A stretch of DNA of 64,000 nucleotides from Anaerohalosphaera lusitana (GTDB lineage Bacteria > Planctomycetota > Phycisphaerae > Sedimentisphaerales > Anaerohalosphaeraceae), in NCBI RefSeq assembly GCF_002007645.1, contig NZ_CP019791.1, forward strand, positions 124,001-188,000, given 5' to 3'. Of the stretch, positions 1 to 8,388 are shown piece by piece. The notes under the pieces are model-generated. The model ran no database searches and was not told the origin of the DNA. It saw only the letters and a list, made by a program, of their open reading frames with translations. Position numbers and translations under genes: made by a program. Each line of letters starts with the position of its first letter. Positions within the stretch are counted from its first letter, which is position 1.

Positions 1-199
1 TTTACAGGGAGACGGCAAGGGTGATAACCTGCCCATGAGCGACTCGATAGAAAGACTTCTGCTGGACCGCCACGGCATGGCCACCAACGTCGTTTTCGCC
101 GACGCACACGCAGAACGCGTTGATCTCGAGGATATGTGGTCGCTAAAATGGCACAAAAGCTTTGAGCGAGTGGATAAACTGGAGCTGCCCTCACGGTAA
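1..199 (+). CDS. Pseudopilin-like protein with H-X9-DA tail, 3' fragment
   Basis: This is the last 65 codons of a gene that enters from the left edge, reading in the frame that starts at base 2 and stopping with TAA at 197-199. The fragment contains His-Gly-Met followed nine residues later by Asp-Ala (RHGMATNVVFADAH), the arrangement of the H-X9-DG domain found at the end of planctomycete prepilin-type proteins. It then has LEDMWSLKWHK, closely matched by the tail of the next gene (FKALWDLKWHK). The two are therefore tandem paralogs, probably secreted pseudopilins of a type II secretion-like system. The N-terminal methylation motif lies outside the window, so the family call rests on the tail and on the neighbour. 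Confidence 0.75.
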   Translation, partial: LQGDGKGDNLPMSDSIERLLLDRHGMATNVVFADAHAERVDLEDMWSLKWHKSFERVDKLELPSR

Positions 200-375
200 A
201 GGATGATGATCGTAATTTTGACATTTTTCGAAGAATCGGGTAGAATTTTTTCATCAATGCCGCTTTTTCTCTGGTTTTCAATATTTATAGCACCAATGCT
301 GGCAACTAAATTCCTATCATATTGGTTAGGTTAAGATGCGGGCAAATTAATAGAATTTTTTGCGGAGCAATAATT

Positions 376-1164
376 ATGAAGTCCAAAAGAAAGCAAAAAG
401 CTTTTACTCTCATCGAACTGCTGGTCGTAATAGCCATCATCGCACTCCTGCTGTCGATCATGATGCCCGCACTGGGCATGGTAAAAGAAAAGGCCCGAGC
501 CGTCATCTGCCGATCTAACATCCGGCAGTGGGGCACTCTCTTCGCGCTCTACACAAACGATTACAACGGAACCTTGCCGCCCCATTGGAGTGACAATAGA
601 ACACCCGGCAATCCCAGCGGCACATGGATTATCTCGATGGAATCATACTACGGAGGCGCAAACGTAGATGATGAACAGATCTCCGTATGTCCTTCGACCA
701 AAAAAGGCAAAGAGACAGAAGGCGCGACTGACCCGCACACATGGATTTGGGAGGAAACTGCATCCGACGGTAGAATTTACAGAAACAGCTATGCAATTAA
801 CAACTATGCCTCTAGTACCACAAGTGGGATACAAGGTCTCTGGGAGAGAACAGGCCAGAAACAAAGTAACAATATACCGCTGTTCATGGAAGGCTGGCGG
901 TGGGGTGGAGGATTTAGTGAACGTCACATGAGCGACGATGTTCCCCCAACCAGGGACGAAATAACAAAGTCTGTTAACTATCCGACTGGCCGCTATCTTG
1001 TTGACAGACATGACCTGGCTATCAACGTGCTTTTCATGGACAGCCACGTCGAAGAAGTCGGCTTCAAGGCCCTCTGGGACCTCAAGTGGCACAAGACCTA
1101 TGACACTAATGGCGACTACCCTGACTGGCCCGAATGGATGAAAAACGCAAAGGGCGAAAAATAA
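376..1164 (+). CDS. Type II secretion/prepilin-like protein with H-X9-DG-type tail
   Basis: The 262-aa product starts MKSKRKQKAFTLIELL: a short basic leader followed by the prepilin peptidase/methylation motif (FTLIELLVV) and a hydrophobic helix to about residue 35. The body has Cys pairs typical of the planctomycete DUF1559-like group and ends with RHDLAINVLFMDSH, a His-X9-Asp motif. Such proteins are processed by a prepilin peptidase and are expected in the cell envelope; their substrates are mostly unknown. The start at 376 was chosen over in-frame upstream alternatives because GGAG at 363-366 lies 9 nt upstream and because the leader is then the right length. It follows a paralog (1-199) and is followed by a terminator at 1218. 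Confidence 0.88.
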   Translation: MKSKRKQKAFTLIELLVVIAIIALLLSIMMPALGMVKEKARAVICRSNIRQWGTLFALYTNDYNGTLPPHWSDNRTPGNPSGTWIISMESYYGGANVDDEQISVCPSTKKGKETEGATDPHTWIWEETASDGRIYRNSYAINNYASSTTSGIQGLWERTGQKQSNNIPLFMEGWRWGGGFSERHMSDDVPPTRDEITKSVNYPTGRYLVDRHDLAINVLFMDSHVEEVGFKALWDLKWHKTYDTNGDYPDWPEWMKNAKGEK

Positions 1165-1217
1165 AACGCCCAGGCACATTTCTGCTCTGACCAGATAAAT
1201 GCACTAAAATATACCGT

Positions 1218-1254
1218 CCGGCCTGGTCTTTCCAACTGGGCCGGTTCTTTTTTT
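1218..1254 (+). terminator. Rho-independent terminator after the pseudopilin gene
   Basis: CCGGCC (1218-1223) pairs with GGCCGG (1239-1244) around a 15-nt loop, followed directly by a T-rich run (1245-1254). It lies 54 nt past the stop of the 376-1164 gene in the same direction. Confidence 0.85.
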
Positions 1255-1527
1255 GGACCCATCAACCGGTCCGATCCCCCAATCCATGCCCAGCCGTTTA
1301 AGCCCCTGAAAAACCATACAAAACCATACCTCCGCAACAGTCATTTTTATCAGCAGAGCCAATCATTTATGGTGGTTTTAAGGCGGGTAATATTATTGCA
1401 AAATCCCCTTTTTTGCAGTTGCACAGGCTATTTCCGCATGTTACAAGGCCGCGACAAATTCTCGCGCGGATCTGTTCCGAGACGTCTCGCAGCAACCCGC
1501 GCGAACCTGTAAAAGGGTTGGCTCAAA
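1255..1527. other. Leader region of the 1528 gene, with a 12-bp palindrome
   Basis: There is no gene here. The last 80 bases hold a GC-rich hairpin (about 1448-1470) and a perfect 12-bp palindrome, CGAGACGTCTCG, at 1478-1489, about 40 nt before the next start codon. This could be an operator or part of a structured leader. No clear -35/-10 pair was found. Confidence 0.4.
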
Positions 1528-2664
1528 ATGGCTGAGAACACACGAACGGTCCGGGCATTCGATTACAAAACCGTCCTGCTCACCTTCGGCTGCGTTGCCG
1601 TATTCTGCTTTTTCGGCACCGTAATGGGCGTCTCCAATTTCTGCTCGACGGTCATGGAAACCGCACACGACCTGCTCATAAACACCGTACTCCTGATCGT
1701 ATCCATTTCCGTCCTCGCCGGCGGATTCGGAGCATTCCTCAGCGAGTTCGGCATCCTCGCAATGCTCAACTGGATACTCGCCCCCTTCATCCGCCTCCTC
1801 TGGGGCCTGCCCGGCGCCGCCGTCATGGGCGCCGTCAGCACATACATGTCCGACAACCCCGCCGTCATCGCCCTCGCAAACGACAAGGAATTCATCCGCT
1901 ATTTCAAAAAATACCAGAAACCCGCCCTCACCAACTTCGGCACCAGCTTCGGCATGGGCCTCGTCCTCACCGCATTCATGATGAGCAAGGGATTCTTCCG
2001 CGAAGCCATCATCGGCAACGTCGGCGCGGTCGTCGGCTCTATCGTCTCCACACGCATCATGCTCGCCTTCTGCAAACACGAATTCAACGGCAACGGCTAC
2101 CACATAGAATCCGACGGCGACCCTGCCATCCTCCGATACCGCCAGATCCGCGAAGGCGGCGTACTCCAGCGCGCAATGGAAGCCGTCCTCGAGGGCGGCA
2201 AAGAAGGACTCAAAATGGGCGCCCAGATCGTCCCCGGCGTACTCGTCGTCTGCACACTCGTACTCATGCTCACATTCGACGCGGGCCACAACGGCTACGA
2301 CGGCTCAGCCTACCAGGGCATCCCCGTCCTCTCGAAGATCGGCGCCCTGTTCGCCAAACCCATGCAGCTCCTCTTCGGCTTCGAATCCCCCGACGCGATC
2401 GCCTTCCCCCTCACCAGCCTCGGAGCAGCAGGCGCCGCCCTCAGCCTCATCCCCCGAATGCTCGCCGAAAACCTCATCGGCCCAAACGAAATCGCCGTCT
2501 TCACCGCCATGGGAATGTGCTGGTCCGGCTACCTCTCCACACACGTCGCCATGATGGACGCACTCGGCTACCGAAAACTAACACTAAAAGCCATCCTCTC
2601 ACACACAATAGGAGGAATAACCGCCGGCGTCGCCGCCCACTACATCTTCGTACTCCTCGGATAA
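1528..2664 (+). CDS. Polytopic membrane protein, possibly nucleoside-recognition/Gate-like (CD0519/CD1768-type)
   Basis: This 378-aa integral membrane protein has about nine hydrophobic segments and conserved-looking turns: GGFGAFLSEFG (about 72-82), STYMSDNPAV (about 110-119) and TNFGTSFGMG (about 139-148). The layout resembles the CD0519/CD1768 membrane family and, more distantly, Gate-domain transporters such as SpmA/YjiH. A transport role is probable but the substrate is unknown. Codon third positions are strongly C-rich, unlike the following ATPase gene. The ATG at 1528 has only a weak Shine-Dalgarno (GGGTTGG). The final 24 coding bases (2632-2655) are repeated exactly at 5278-5301. Confidence 0.6.
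   Translation: MAENTRTVRAFDYKTVLLTFGCVAVFCFFGTVMGVSNFCSTVMETAHDLLINTVLLIVSISVLAGGFGAFLSEFGILAMLNWILAPFIRLLWGLPGAAVMGAVSTYMSDNPAVIALANDKEFIRYFKKYQKPALTNFGTSFGMGLVLTAFMMSKGFFREAIIGNVGAVVGSIVSTRIMLAFCKHEFNGNGYHIESDGDPAILRYRQIREGGVLQRAMEAVLEGGKEGLKMGAQIVPGVLVVCTLVLMLTFDAGHNGYDGSAYQGIPVLSKIGALFAKPMQLLFGFESPDAIAFPLTSLGAAGAALSLIPRMLAENLIGPNEIAVFTAMGMCWSGYLSTHVAMMDALGYRKLTLKAILSHTIGGITAGVAAHYIFVLLG
2632..2655 (+). repeat. 24-bp direct repeat, left copy (3' end of the 1528 CDS)
   Basis: Bases 2632-2655 are identical to 5278-5301 in the same orientation. The left copy encodes the residues AAHYIFVL near the C-terminus of the membrane protein. The segment between the copies (about 2.6 kb) carries an ATPase gene and a membrane-protein gene with less C-rich third positions than the 1528 gene. 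The pair may mark an insertion or a partial duplication. Confidence 0.75.
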
Positions 2665-2806
2665 GTTCCCCCCCCATCAACAAGAGCAGCATCAAGAGCA
2701 AATCACCGATGCCAACCGACCTTCTAGCCCAAACAATCACCGCCCCACCCCCCCCCAAGAAACAAAACAACCTTGCATTTATACTTCTCCAAACACGAAA
2801 CAACCT

Positions 2807-2833
2807 TGACTTTCTACGATTAGTTGTTATATT
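2807..2833 (+). promoter_or_regulatory. Candidate sigma-70 promoter for the AAA ATPase gene
   Basis: TTGACT (2807-2812) and TATATT (2828-2833) are separated by 15 bp, slightly short. They lie 35 nt before the TTG start at 2868. A short direct repeat (AAACAACCTTG, near 2767 and 2800) overlaps the -35 region. Confidence 0.4.
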
Positions 2834-2867
2834 GAAGTTAGATATTAGCTTTTATAGGGGTTTGCTT

Positions 2868-4163
2868 TTGAAACGAGCAGTTGAAAAACAGGTCTTAATG
2901 TGGAAAGATTCATCACGGCGTAAGCCTTTGATTATCCGAGGTGCACGTCAGGTGGGCAAAACATGGCTGGTTGAGAACTTTCTGGCCAGGCAGTTTGACA
3001 GTTTCGTCAAAATTGACCTGGAAAAACGACGCGATATTCATAACTATTTTGAAGGCGATCTTGACCCTGAGACCATACTGCCCTATTTGGAACTGGAGTC
3101 AGGCAGGATCATTCCCGGCAAAACGCTGCTTTTCTTCGATGAGATCCAGGCCTGCCCCCGAGCTATCATGGCCCTGCGGTATTTCTATGAGCAGATGCCC
3201 GAGTTGCATGTAGTTGCAGCAGGTTCGCTTCTGGAGTTTGCTTTTGGCGAAATATCTATTCCGGTCGGACGTGTGCAGTATCTGTACATGCATCCGATGA
3301 CATTCTATGAATATCTGCTCGCAATGGGCAAAGAAACCATGGCGGAGTTTATGCTGAAACCCCCATCTGAAGTCGCTCCGGAAATTCAGAGAAAGATACT
3401 CAGTGAACTGAAAAGCTATTTTTTTGTCGGCGGCATGCCTGAATGTGTAAAGACCTATCGAGATTCCAATTCGATGATCGAGGCGTTCAATGTGCAATCG
3501 GAAATACTCGATTCATATCGCGATGATTTTTCGAAATACACCCCCAGCATCGACATTACCTGCCTGGACTCCGTTTTTCTCAATGTAGCTAAAAGCATCG
3601 GCGAGCAGTTGAAATATACCCGGCTAAATGCCGCTCACTCGGGGCAGATGAACCATAAAGCGTTTGACCTGCTGGTAAAGGCCAAAATCATTCATAAAAT
3701 CCCCTCCTGTGACCCATCAGGCCTGCCACTGGGGGCTAGTGCCAACCAAAAGAAATTTAAAGCCGCAATACTGGACATCGGTCTTTTGCAGCGATTGTGC
3801 CAGGTTCCCGTTGAACTGGAACTGAAACAGAAAAACCTTCTGGCTATGTATCGAGGCATTTTAGCCGAACAGTTTGTCGCACAGGAACTGCTGGCAAAAG
3901 ATGGCTCCGAACTTTACTATTGGGCAAGACAAGCACGCGGAAGCAGCGCTGAAGTGGATTACCTCGCAGTTCGTAACGGTCAGATATATCCCGTCGAGGT
4001 CAAATCCGGCGCAGGCGGAAGTCTGAAAAGCCTTCACCTTATGCTTGCCAAATATTCAAACTGCCCCGAGGGCATTGTGCTTTACAGCGGAACTTTCAAT
4101 GAACTGCCGGAACAAAAAATCGTCTTCATGCCGCTATACAGTGCGACCACGATTAGTGATTGA
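2868..4163 (+). CDS. AAA family ATPase with DUF4143-like C-terminus
   Basis: The 431-aa protein has a Walker A motif (GARQVGKT, about residues 26-33), a Walker B motif (LLFFDEIQ, about 86-93), a sensor-like region (VVAAGSLLEF) and, late in the protein, a nuclease-fold-like strand (AEVDYLAVRNGQIYPVEVKSG). This is the usual order in the AAA_14/DUF4143 family, whose cellular role is poorly defined and which is often patchily distributed. The TTG at 2868 is chosen because AGGGG (2856-2860) lies 7 nt upstream and because the family normally starts just before a basic helix like this one; the first ATG (2898) would remove it. The gene lies between 24-bp direct repeats, with base use unlike the 1528 gene, suggesting horizontal acquisition (inference). 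Confidence 0.85.
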   Translation: MKRAVEKQVLMWKDSSRRKPLIIRGARQVGKTWLVENFLARQFDSFVKIDLEKRRDIHNYFEGDLDPETILPYLELESGRIIPGKTLLFFDEIQACPRAIMALRYFYEQMPELHVVAAGSLLEFAFGEISIPVGRVQYLYMHPMTFYEYLLAMGKETMAEFMLKPPSEVAPEIQRKILSELKSYFFVGGMPECVKTYRDSNSMIEAFNVQSEILDSYRDDFSKYTPSIDITCLDSVFLNVAKSIGEQLKYTRLNAAHSGQMNHKAFDLLVKAKIIHKIPSCDPSGLPLGASANQKKFKAAILDIGLLQRLCQVPVELELKQKNLLAMYRGILAEQFVAQELLAKDGSELYYWARQARGSSAEVDYLAVRNGQIYPVEVKSGAGGSLKSLHLMLAKYSNCPEGIVLYSGTFNELPEQKIVFMPLYSATTISD

Positions 4164-4286
4164 CAAAAGCACAACGGTACCGATTGAAGTAGTCCAAGAA
4201 ATTGAAAGACTTGACTGGTCGGATAAACGGTGGCCCGTCCTGCTTGATGTACGAATGGCCCAAAACAGTCTTTCATATTAAACTGT

Positions 4287-5021
4287 TCATTGACCACCTA
4301 ACGGCCAGGCCGAACGGTCTATTTCATAGTAACAATCCTCATCAGGAAGATATCTGAAGATTTCACCGTCATTGCGATACAGCAGCAGGTAATCATCCTT
4401 CCACCCTTCGATCATGCTAACGTTTGCCAGAAGAGGCTTCTGAGCATTTGGGTTTTCCTCATCGTATGGGCTAAAAACAAATACGAACACATCCCCAGGC
4501 TGACTACTCAACTTGGTAAGTTCTATTGCATCATTGAACGTGCAACGCTCCAAATTGCTTGGCCATATTTCTTCTGCTTCGGCATATTTCACAAAAGCTG
4601 CGACCCATTGCTCATTAGGCAGCCCGGCCTGCTCAGGCCTTTCACAGAACACCTCTACTGCCCGCCCAAGTTTTTCGGTCATGAGATATCCACTTGTGAC
4701 GTCATAGGTCATCCTAAAGGATCGAGAAACCAAAATAGGAACTTGAAGCACTATAAAGGCAGTGACAATGAAATATACAACTGCCATACCAAAATGCTTT
4801 CGAACGGCACTAAATAAAAACAGCAGGAGCATACCTGCCGGAACCAGCACGATAAAGATTCTGGCAAAATACAATGCCCGTTCCACCGCATGATTGTATA
4901 TACCTTGATCAAGACTCGATCTTGCATAACTAAACAGCAGTACAAGCACGAGAACAAAGCACACGATTACCGAAACACCTGCTATATCTATTCGCCATTT
5001 CTTCGACACAATTACCTCCAT
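4287..5021 (-). CDS. Hypothetical membrane protein, three N-terminal helices
   Basis: I do not recognise this 244-aa protein. It has three hydrophobic segments (about residues 12-32, 50-70 and 78-98) followed by a soluble domain of about 145 aa rich in acidic and aromatic residues, with no catalytic motif I can name. It is convergent with the ATPase gene, 123 bp away, and shares its lower GC. Both lie between the 24-bp direct repeats at 2632 and 5278, so they may have arrived together. The start is the most upstream ATG; a start a few codons later is possible. Confidence 0.7.
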   Translation of the reverse strand: MEVIVSKKWRIDIAGVSVIVCFVLVLVLLFSYARSSLDQGIYNHAVERALYFARIFIVLVPAGMLLLFLFSAVRKHFGMAVVYFIVTAFIVLQVPILVSRSFRMTYDVTSGYLMTEKLGRAVEVFCERPEQAGLPNEQWVAAFVKYAEAEEIWPSNLERCTFNDAIELTKLSSQPGDVFVFVFSPYDEENPNAQKPLLANVSMIEGWKDDYLLLYRNDGEIFRYLPDEDCYYEIDRSAWPLGGQ

Positions 5022-5333
5022 CAGCCAGCTTTATCACACTACTCACATTGAATCGGTCAACAAAAGCAATGTTTAAATATACCGCCAACCTTTTACCGCA
5101 CCACCCAGCCGCATAATATCACCAAACAAGTTCGCGAGAATGGACTCAGCGGAAAGTTCGTCGGAGGCGCGGCTGTTAAATTCGGCGGCGGCACAAATAG
5201 ACCCTGCCAGTTACTCCGCAGTGAAATAGTTTCCGAAAAATACTGTAACAAAAGAAAAACTGTGTGCGTCTGTTTTAGCCGCCCACTACATCTTCGTACT
5301 CGTAAGCTGAGCTTTTGCAACTTCAGCTTCCAT
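5022..5333. other. Intergenic region with a gene-end remnant
   Basis: No intact gene lies here. Bases 5275-5310 read LAAHYIFVLVS-stop and reproduce the C-terminus of the membrane protein at 1528-2664 (AAHYIFVLLG-stop). This looks like a leftover gene tail. A 7-bp inverted repeat (5304-5310 with 5323-5329) follows, just before the stop of the minus-strand sulfatase. Confidence 0.55.
5278..5301 (+). repeat. 24-bp direct repeat, right copy
   Basis: Identical to 2632-2655. Only a truncated tail of the original coding sequence is present here, so this copy cannot encode a functional protein. Confidence 0.75.
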
Positions 5334-6671
5334 CTACTTCTTCCTTATCATCTCAGGCTCATCAGGCATCGAGTCCATAACCTTTTGCAGTTTCAGACGA
5401 ACGGCCCTGGTTTCTTCAGTATCGCTACTTTCAAGAACAGGATGCTTCTCGAGCACGTCTTTCTCTACATCGTAAAGTCTGCCGTCGCCATAAAGCTTAA
5501 AGCGTTTGTCACGAGCAAATCGGGTCTCCGGTTTCCACCCTTTAATGGGCCATGGATAGTAATACATGAAAATAGCTTCACGCGGATTGGCTTTCCCTCC
5601 CGTCAATCGAGGTAAAAAACTGCAGCCATCGATTTTTACATCTGAAGGCATTGACGCACCGGCAAGCCCAGCAACCGTTGGGAAGAAATCACTGAAATCA
5701 ACAAGGTCATCGCAGACCTGCGAACCGGTTTCCCCAAGAGTGCTGGAAATAAACGGAACCCGCGTCCCGTAATCTGTCGTCTTGCCCTTACCGCCCCTGA
5801 TCGTTTGCGAACCAAGCTTAGACTCAATGCTCCTATTGGTACCGTTGTCTCCAACGAACATTACCACAGTATCTTTCTCCAGCCCCTCATCCTTTACCGT
5901 ATTGATAATTCTGCCGACGAGTTTGTCCATATAGGTGACCATGTCCGCAAAATTCTTCTGCTTATCACTGCTTTCGGGGTTCTCACTGTCGGGTGTCACA
6001 GGGAATGGATTGTGCACAAGTATCATTGGGTAGTAGGCAAAAAACGGCTTCTCACCAGCATTTTTTATGAAATCACATATGTGATCACAGCACACGTCAG
6101 GACCATAAACATCTTTAGGGAACTGTCTGTTGGCCCCGTCGATATGAAGCAGAGGCCCCCAGTACCTCCCGCCCAGCTTGTCTACCTGCCACAGACAGTG
6201 CGTATCAAAGCCGGCATCTTCTGGCAGCGTACCTTTTCCTCTTGTCTCTTCAGAGTAATGCTCGGCCCCATAGAGCTGCCATTTGCCCGCCACACACGTT
6301 TTGTAGCCAGCGGACTTCAACAAGTGTGCAAAAGTTTCCTGGGATCCGTCAAGCAGACTGAAACCCACATAATTGCGAATATTTGACTTCCCAGTCATCA
6401 GTTTCACGCGGCTGGGAGTGCACAGAGGCTGAGAATAGCAGTGAGTAAAACGTATCCCATTCGCTGCAAGCCGATCGATATTTGGCGTATCGTACATCTC
6501 ACTGCCGTAACATCCAAAACACTCAAAACCGATGTCATCTGCCATGATCAGAACAATATTTTTCCGCTTACTCTCCGCTGCGGAAGCAAATCGCGGCAAA
6601 CATGTTGACGCCGTAATAATAGATGCAGACTTCAAAAACTCTCGACGACTGAGACCTGCCATATTTTTCAT
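5334..6671 (-). CDS. Tat-exported sulfatase (arylsulfatase family)
   Basis: The 445-aa protein begins with a twin-arginine leader (SRREFLK, residues 8-14, then a hydrophobic stretch to Ala31). Metal-binding Asp45-Asp46 lie in LIMADDIGF, and the sulfatase signature CTPSR has Cys84 as the residue converted to formylglycine. It hydrolyses sulfate esters, presumably on marine polysaccharides, outside the cytoplasm. No formylglycine-generating enzyme is visible in the window. The ATG at 6662 is an alternative start and has better spacing from GGAAG; the outer ATG at 6671 is given. A second sulfatase is at 44576. Confidence 0.93.
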   Translation of the reverse strand: MKNMAGLSRREFLKSASIITASTCLPRFASAAESKRKNIVLIMADDIGFECFGCYGSEMYDTPNIDRLAANGIRFTHCYSQPLCTPSRVKLMTGKSNIRNYVGFSLLDGSQETFAHLLKSAGYKTCVAGKWQLYGAEHYSEETRGKGTLPEDAGFDTHCLWQVDKLGGRYWGPLLHIDGANRQFPKDVYGPDVCCDHICDFIKNAGEKPFFAYYPMILVHNPFPVTPDSENPESSDKQKNFADMVTYMDKLVGRIINTVKDEGLEKDTVVMFVGDNGTNRSIESKLGSQTIRGGKGKTTDYGTRVPFISSTLGETGSQVCDDLVDFSDFFPTVAGLAGASMPSDVKIDGCSFLPRLTGGKANPREAIFMYYYPWPIKGWKPETRFARDKRFKLYGDGRLYDVEKDVLEKHPVLESSDTEETRAVRLKLQKVMDSMPDEPEMIRKK

Positions 6672-6946
6672 CTTCCAGCCCTACCAAAAAAAACACTAAA
6701 CACTTGAAATACTATTATAAACCATAAAACCACCCAATAAAAGTGCATTCCAATTTTGTCAAAATCTATCCTTGAAAAACACTACGCCCATTGCGCAATA
6801 ACACAATAAAGTCTTTTAGTTTCGCATTCTCTGCAAACCCCTAAACCTATTATCAAGAGCAAAATATATTGCAATCCCCTCGCCAACCGGCTAACATAGC
6901 CCCCAAAGGAGGGTTTTCGGATTACTTTTAACGGAGGTCTTACAAA

Positions 6947-7621
6947 ATGCTCTGGCAATACGAATTTATCGTACGAGGCAAAAAAAGGTCCGACGAAGGC
7001 CTGCCCGACTTCAACCAGCCCGACCTCGGCTTCGAGCGAACCGTCCGCGCAGTCGCCAAAACAGAACGCGAAGCTCACAACATCATCAAGCCCCTCTTCA
7101 CCGACCGCAAGGAGATCCAGCCGCCCTGCACCTACACTCTCACCGCCCAGCAGGAAATAGCCGCCGCAGACGAATCGCACGAACGATACACCAACCAGGG
7201 CCCTTTCATCGCCTTCGCCCAGCCCCTGGAATTCACCGTCAACCAATCCGCAAGCTATCTTCCCATCGGCAGTTCGACCATAGCGATCAGCGTCCCAATA
7301 CTCATTTTCGGCACCCTGGCATATCTGCAAGATAAACTCCTCGCCCCGCTCATCCTCGGCACCGCCATCGCAGCAGCAGGCATATGGATAGTCGAGAAAA
7401 GCAGACCGGCCCTGAAGATCGCCGCCCTTCTCCACTGCGTCACAGTGGTAGTCGCCTTTGTCGCAATGGCCCTGTGGGGCGATCGCGGGTCCGACGAGAT
7501 GGCCGGCTTCGCCGCCCTGACCTGGCTCTGGGCAATCACCAATTCGATGTTCCTCATAAAATCACTAATATCGAGCCGACCCCCAGCCAAAACAAAAACC
7601 CAAAACCACCACGCAGCCTAG
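6947..7621 (+). CDS. Unrecognised membrane protein, paralog 1 of 4
   Basis: This 224-aa protein starts MLWQYEFIVRGK. It has a soluble N-terminal domain of about 105 aa followed by four hydrophobic helices (about 108-128, 131-148, 156-177 and 185-204). It shares landmarks with the next three genes: an initial YEF-x-VRGK strand, AVAKTEREA, and a Tyr-x3-GPF motif just before the membrane part. GGAGG (6932-6936) lies 10 nt upstream of the ATG. It is the first gene of a four-gene operon; the 38-nt gap to the next gene carries that gene's Shine-Dalgarno. I know no function for this family. A role in envelope sensing or transport is only a guess. Confidence 0.75.
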   Translation: MLWQYEFIVRGKKRSDEGLPDFNQPDLGFERTVRAVAKTEREAHNIIKPLFTDRKEIQPPCTYTLTAQQEIAAADESHERYTNQGPFIAFAQPLEFTVNQSASYLPIGSSTIAISVPILIFGTLAYLQDKLLAPLILGTAIAAAGIWIVEKSRPALKIAALLHCVTVVVAFVAMALWGDRGSDEMAGFAALTWLWAITNSMFLIKSLISSRPPAKTKTQNHHAA

Positions 7622-7659
7622 GCTCTCAAACAACAAACCATCATTCAGGAGAACAAAAC

Positions 7660-8376
7660 ATGCTATGGCAATACGATTTTCTGGTACGCGGCAAAACAGG
7701 TGGATGGTCCGAGCAGGCAGCCGACAAAGAGCAAACCCCCGAAGATACCGACAATACAGAGCCCGGCCAGGCGACAAACCCCGACGCATTCCCCGAAGCA
7801 GCACAGTACCAACGCCCCATGCTCCGGCTCGAGCACATCTACAGCGTCGTCGCAAAAAGCGAAAAACAAGCCGAGCACTGCCTCACCGACACATTCAAAT
7901 CGGCCAAAGGCGTTGACAGCATGCGCCTCATCCGTCGAACCGCCAAAAAACAGATACTCCCAGACGATGAGCGAGTTACGAAATACGAACAGATTGGCCC
8001 CTTCGTGATCCTCGACACGCCCATGGAGTTCACCAGCTACGACCAGTCATGTCGCGGCTGCGGCATCTCCGCCACCATCCTCGGCATGGCAGCGTGCGTA
8101 CTCGCCCTGATCATATACATCGAAGAAGCACTCTGGCTGCCCTGGCTCCTCGCGATCCCCGTAACAATCTCCGGCATCTGGATGATCGACGGCAGCCGCA
8201 TAGGCCTCAAATGCGCCGCCGCCTCGCACGCAATACTCATAACCCTAACCGCCTTCGCAACCGTCGTCTTTCTTATCAAAGAAGGAGTACTGGCCTTGCT
8301 AGCCCTCCTGATAACAGTCTGGGCATCCATAAACCTTATCCTCATGCTAAGCACTCTCATGCAGAAACGCAGCTAA
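7660..8376 (+). CDS. Unrecognised membrane protein, paralog 2 of 4
   Basis: This 238-aa protein starts MLWQYDFLVRGK, almost the same as the preceding paralog. Residues about 13-48 are an acidic, Gln/Asn/Pro-rich insert absent from the others. The shared VVAKSEKQAE segment, ILPDDERxxxYxxxGPF segment and four C-terminal helices follow. The start at 7660 has CAGGAGA (7647-7653) upstream; longer in-frame readings overlap paralog 1 and lack a ribosome site. It is followed 12 nt later by paralog 3. Function unknown. Confidence 0.75.
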   Translation: MLWQYDFLVRGKTGGWSEQAADKEQTPEDTDNTEPGQATNPDAFPEAAQYQRPMLRLEHIYSVVAKSEKQAEHCLTDTFKSAKGVDSMRLIRRTAKKQILPDDERVTKYEQIGPFVILDTPMEFTSYDQSCRGCGISATILGMAACVLALIIYIEEALWLPWLLAIPVTISGIWMIDGSRIGLKCAAASHAILITLTAFATVVFLIKEGVLALLALLITVWASINLILMLSTLMQKRS

Positions 8377-8388
8377 AGGCAGAACCGA

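Noticed and set aside
2517-2867. N-terminal extension of the AAA ATPase frame back to 2517
   Set aside because: It overlaps the end of the 1528 gene in another frame, is Arg/Pro/His-rich, and the family starts near the TTG at 2868.
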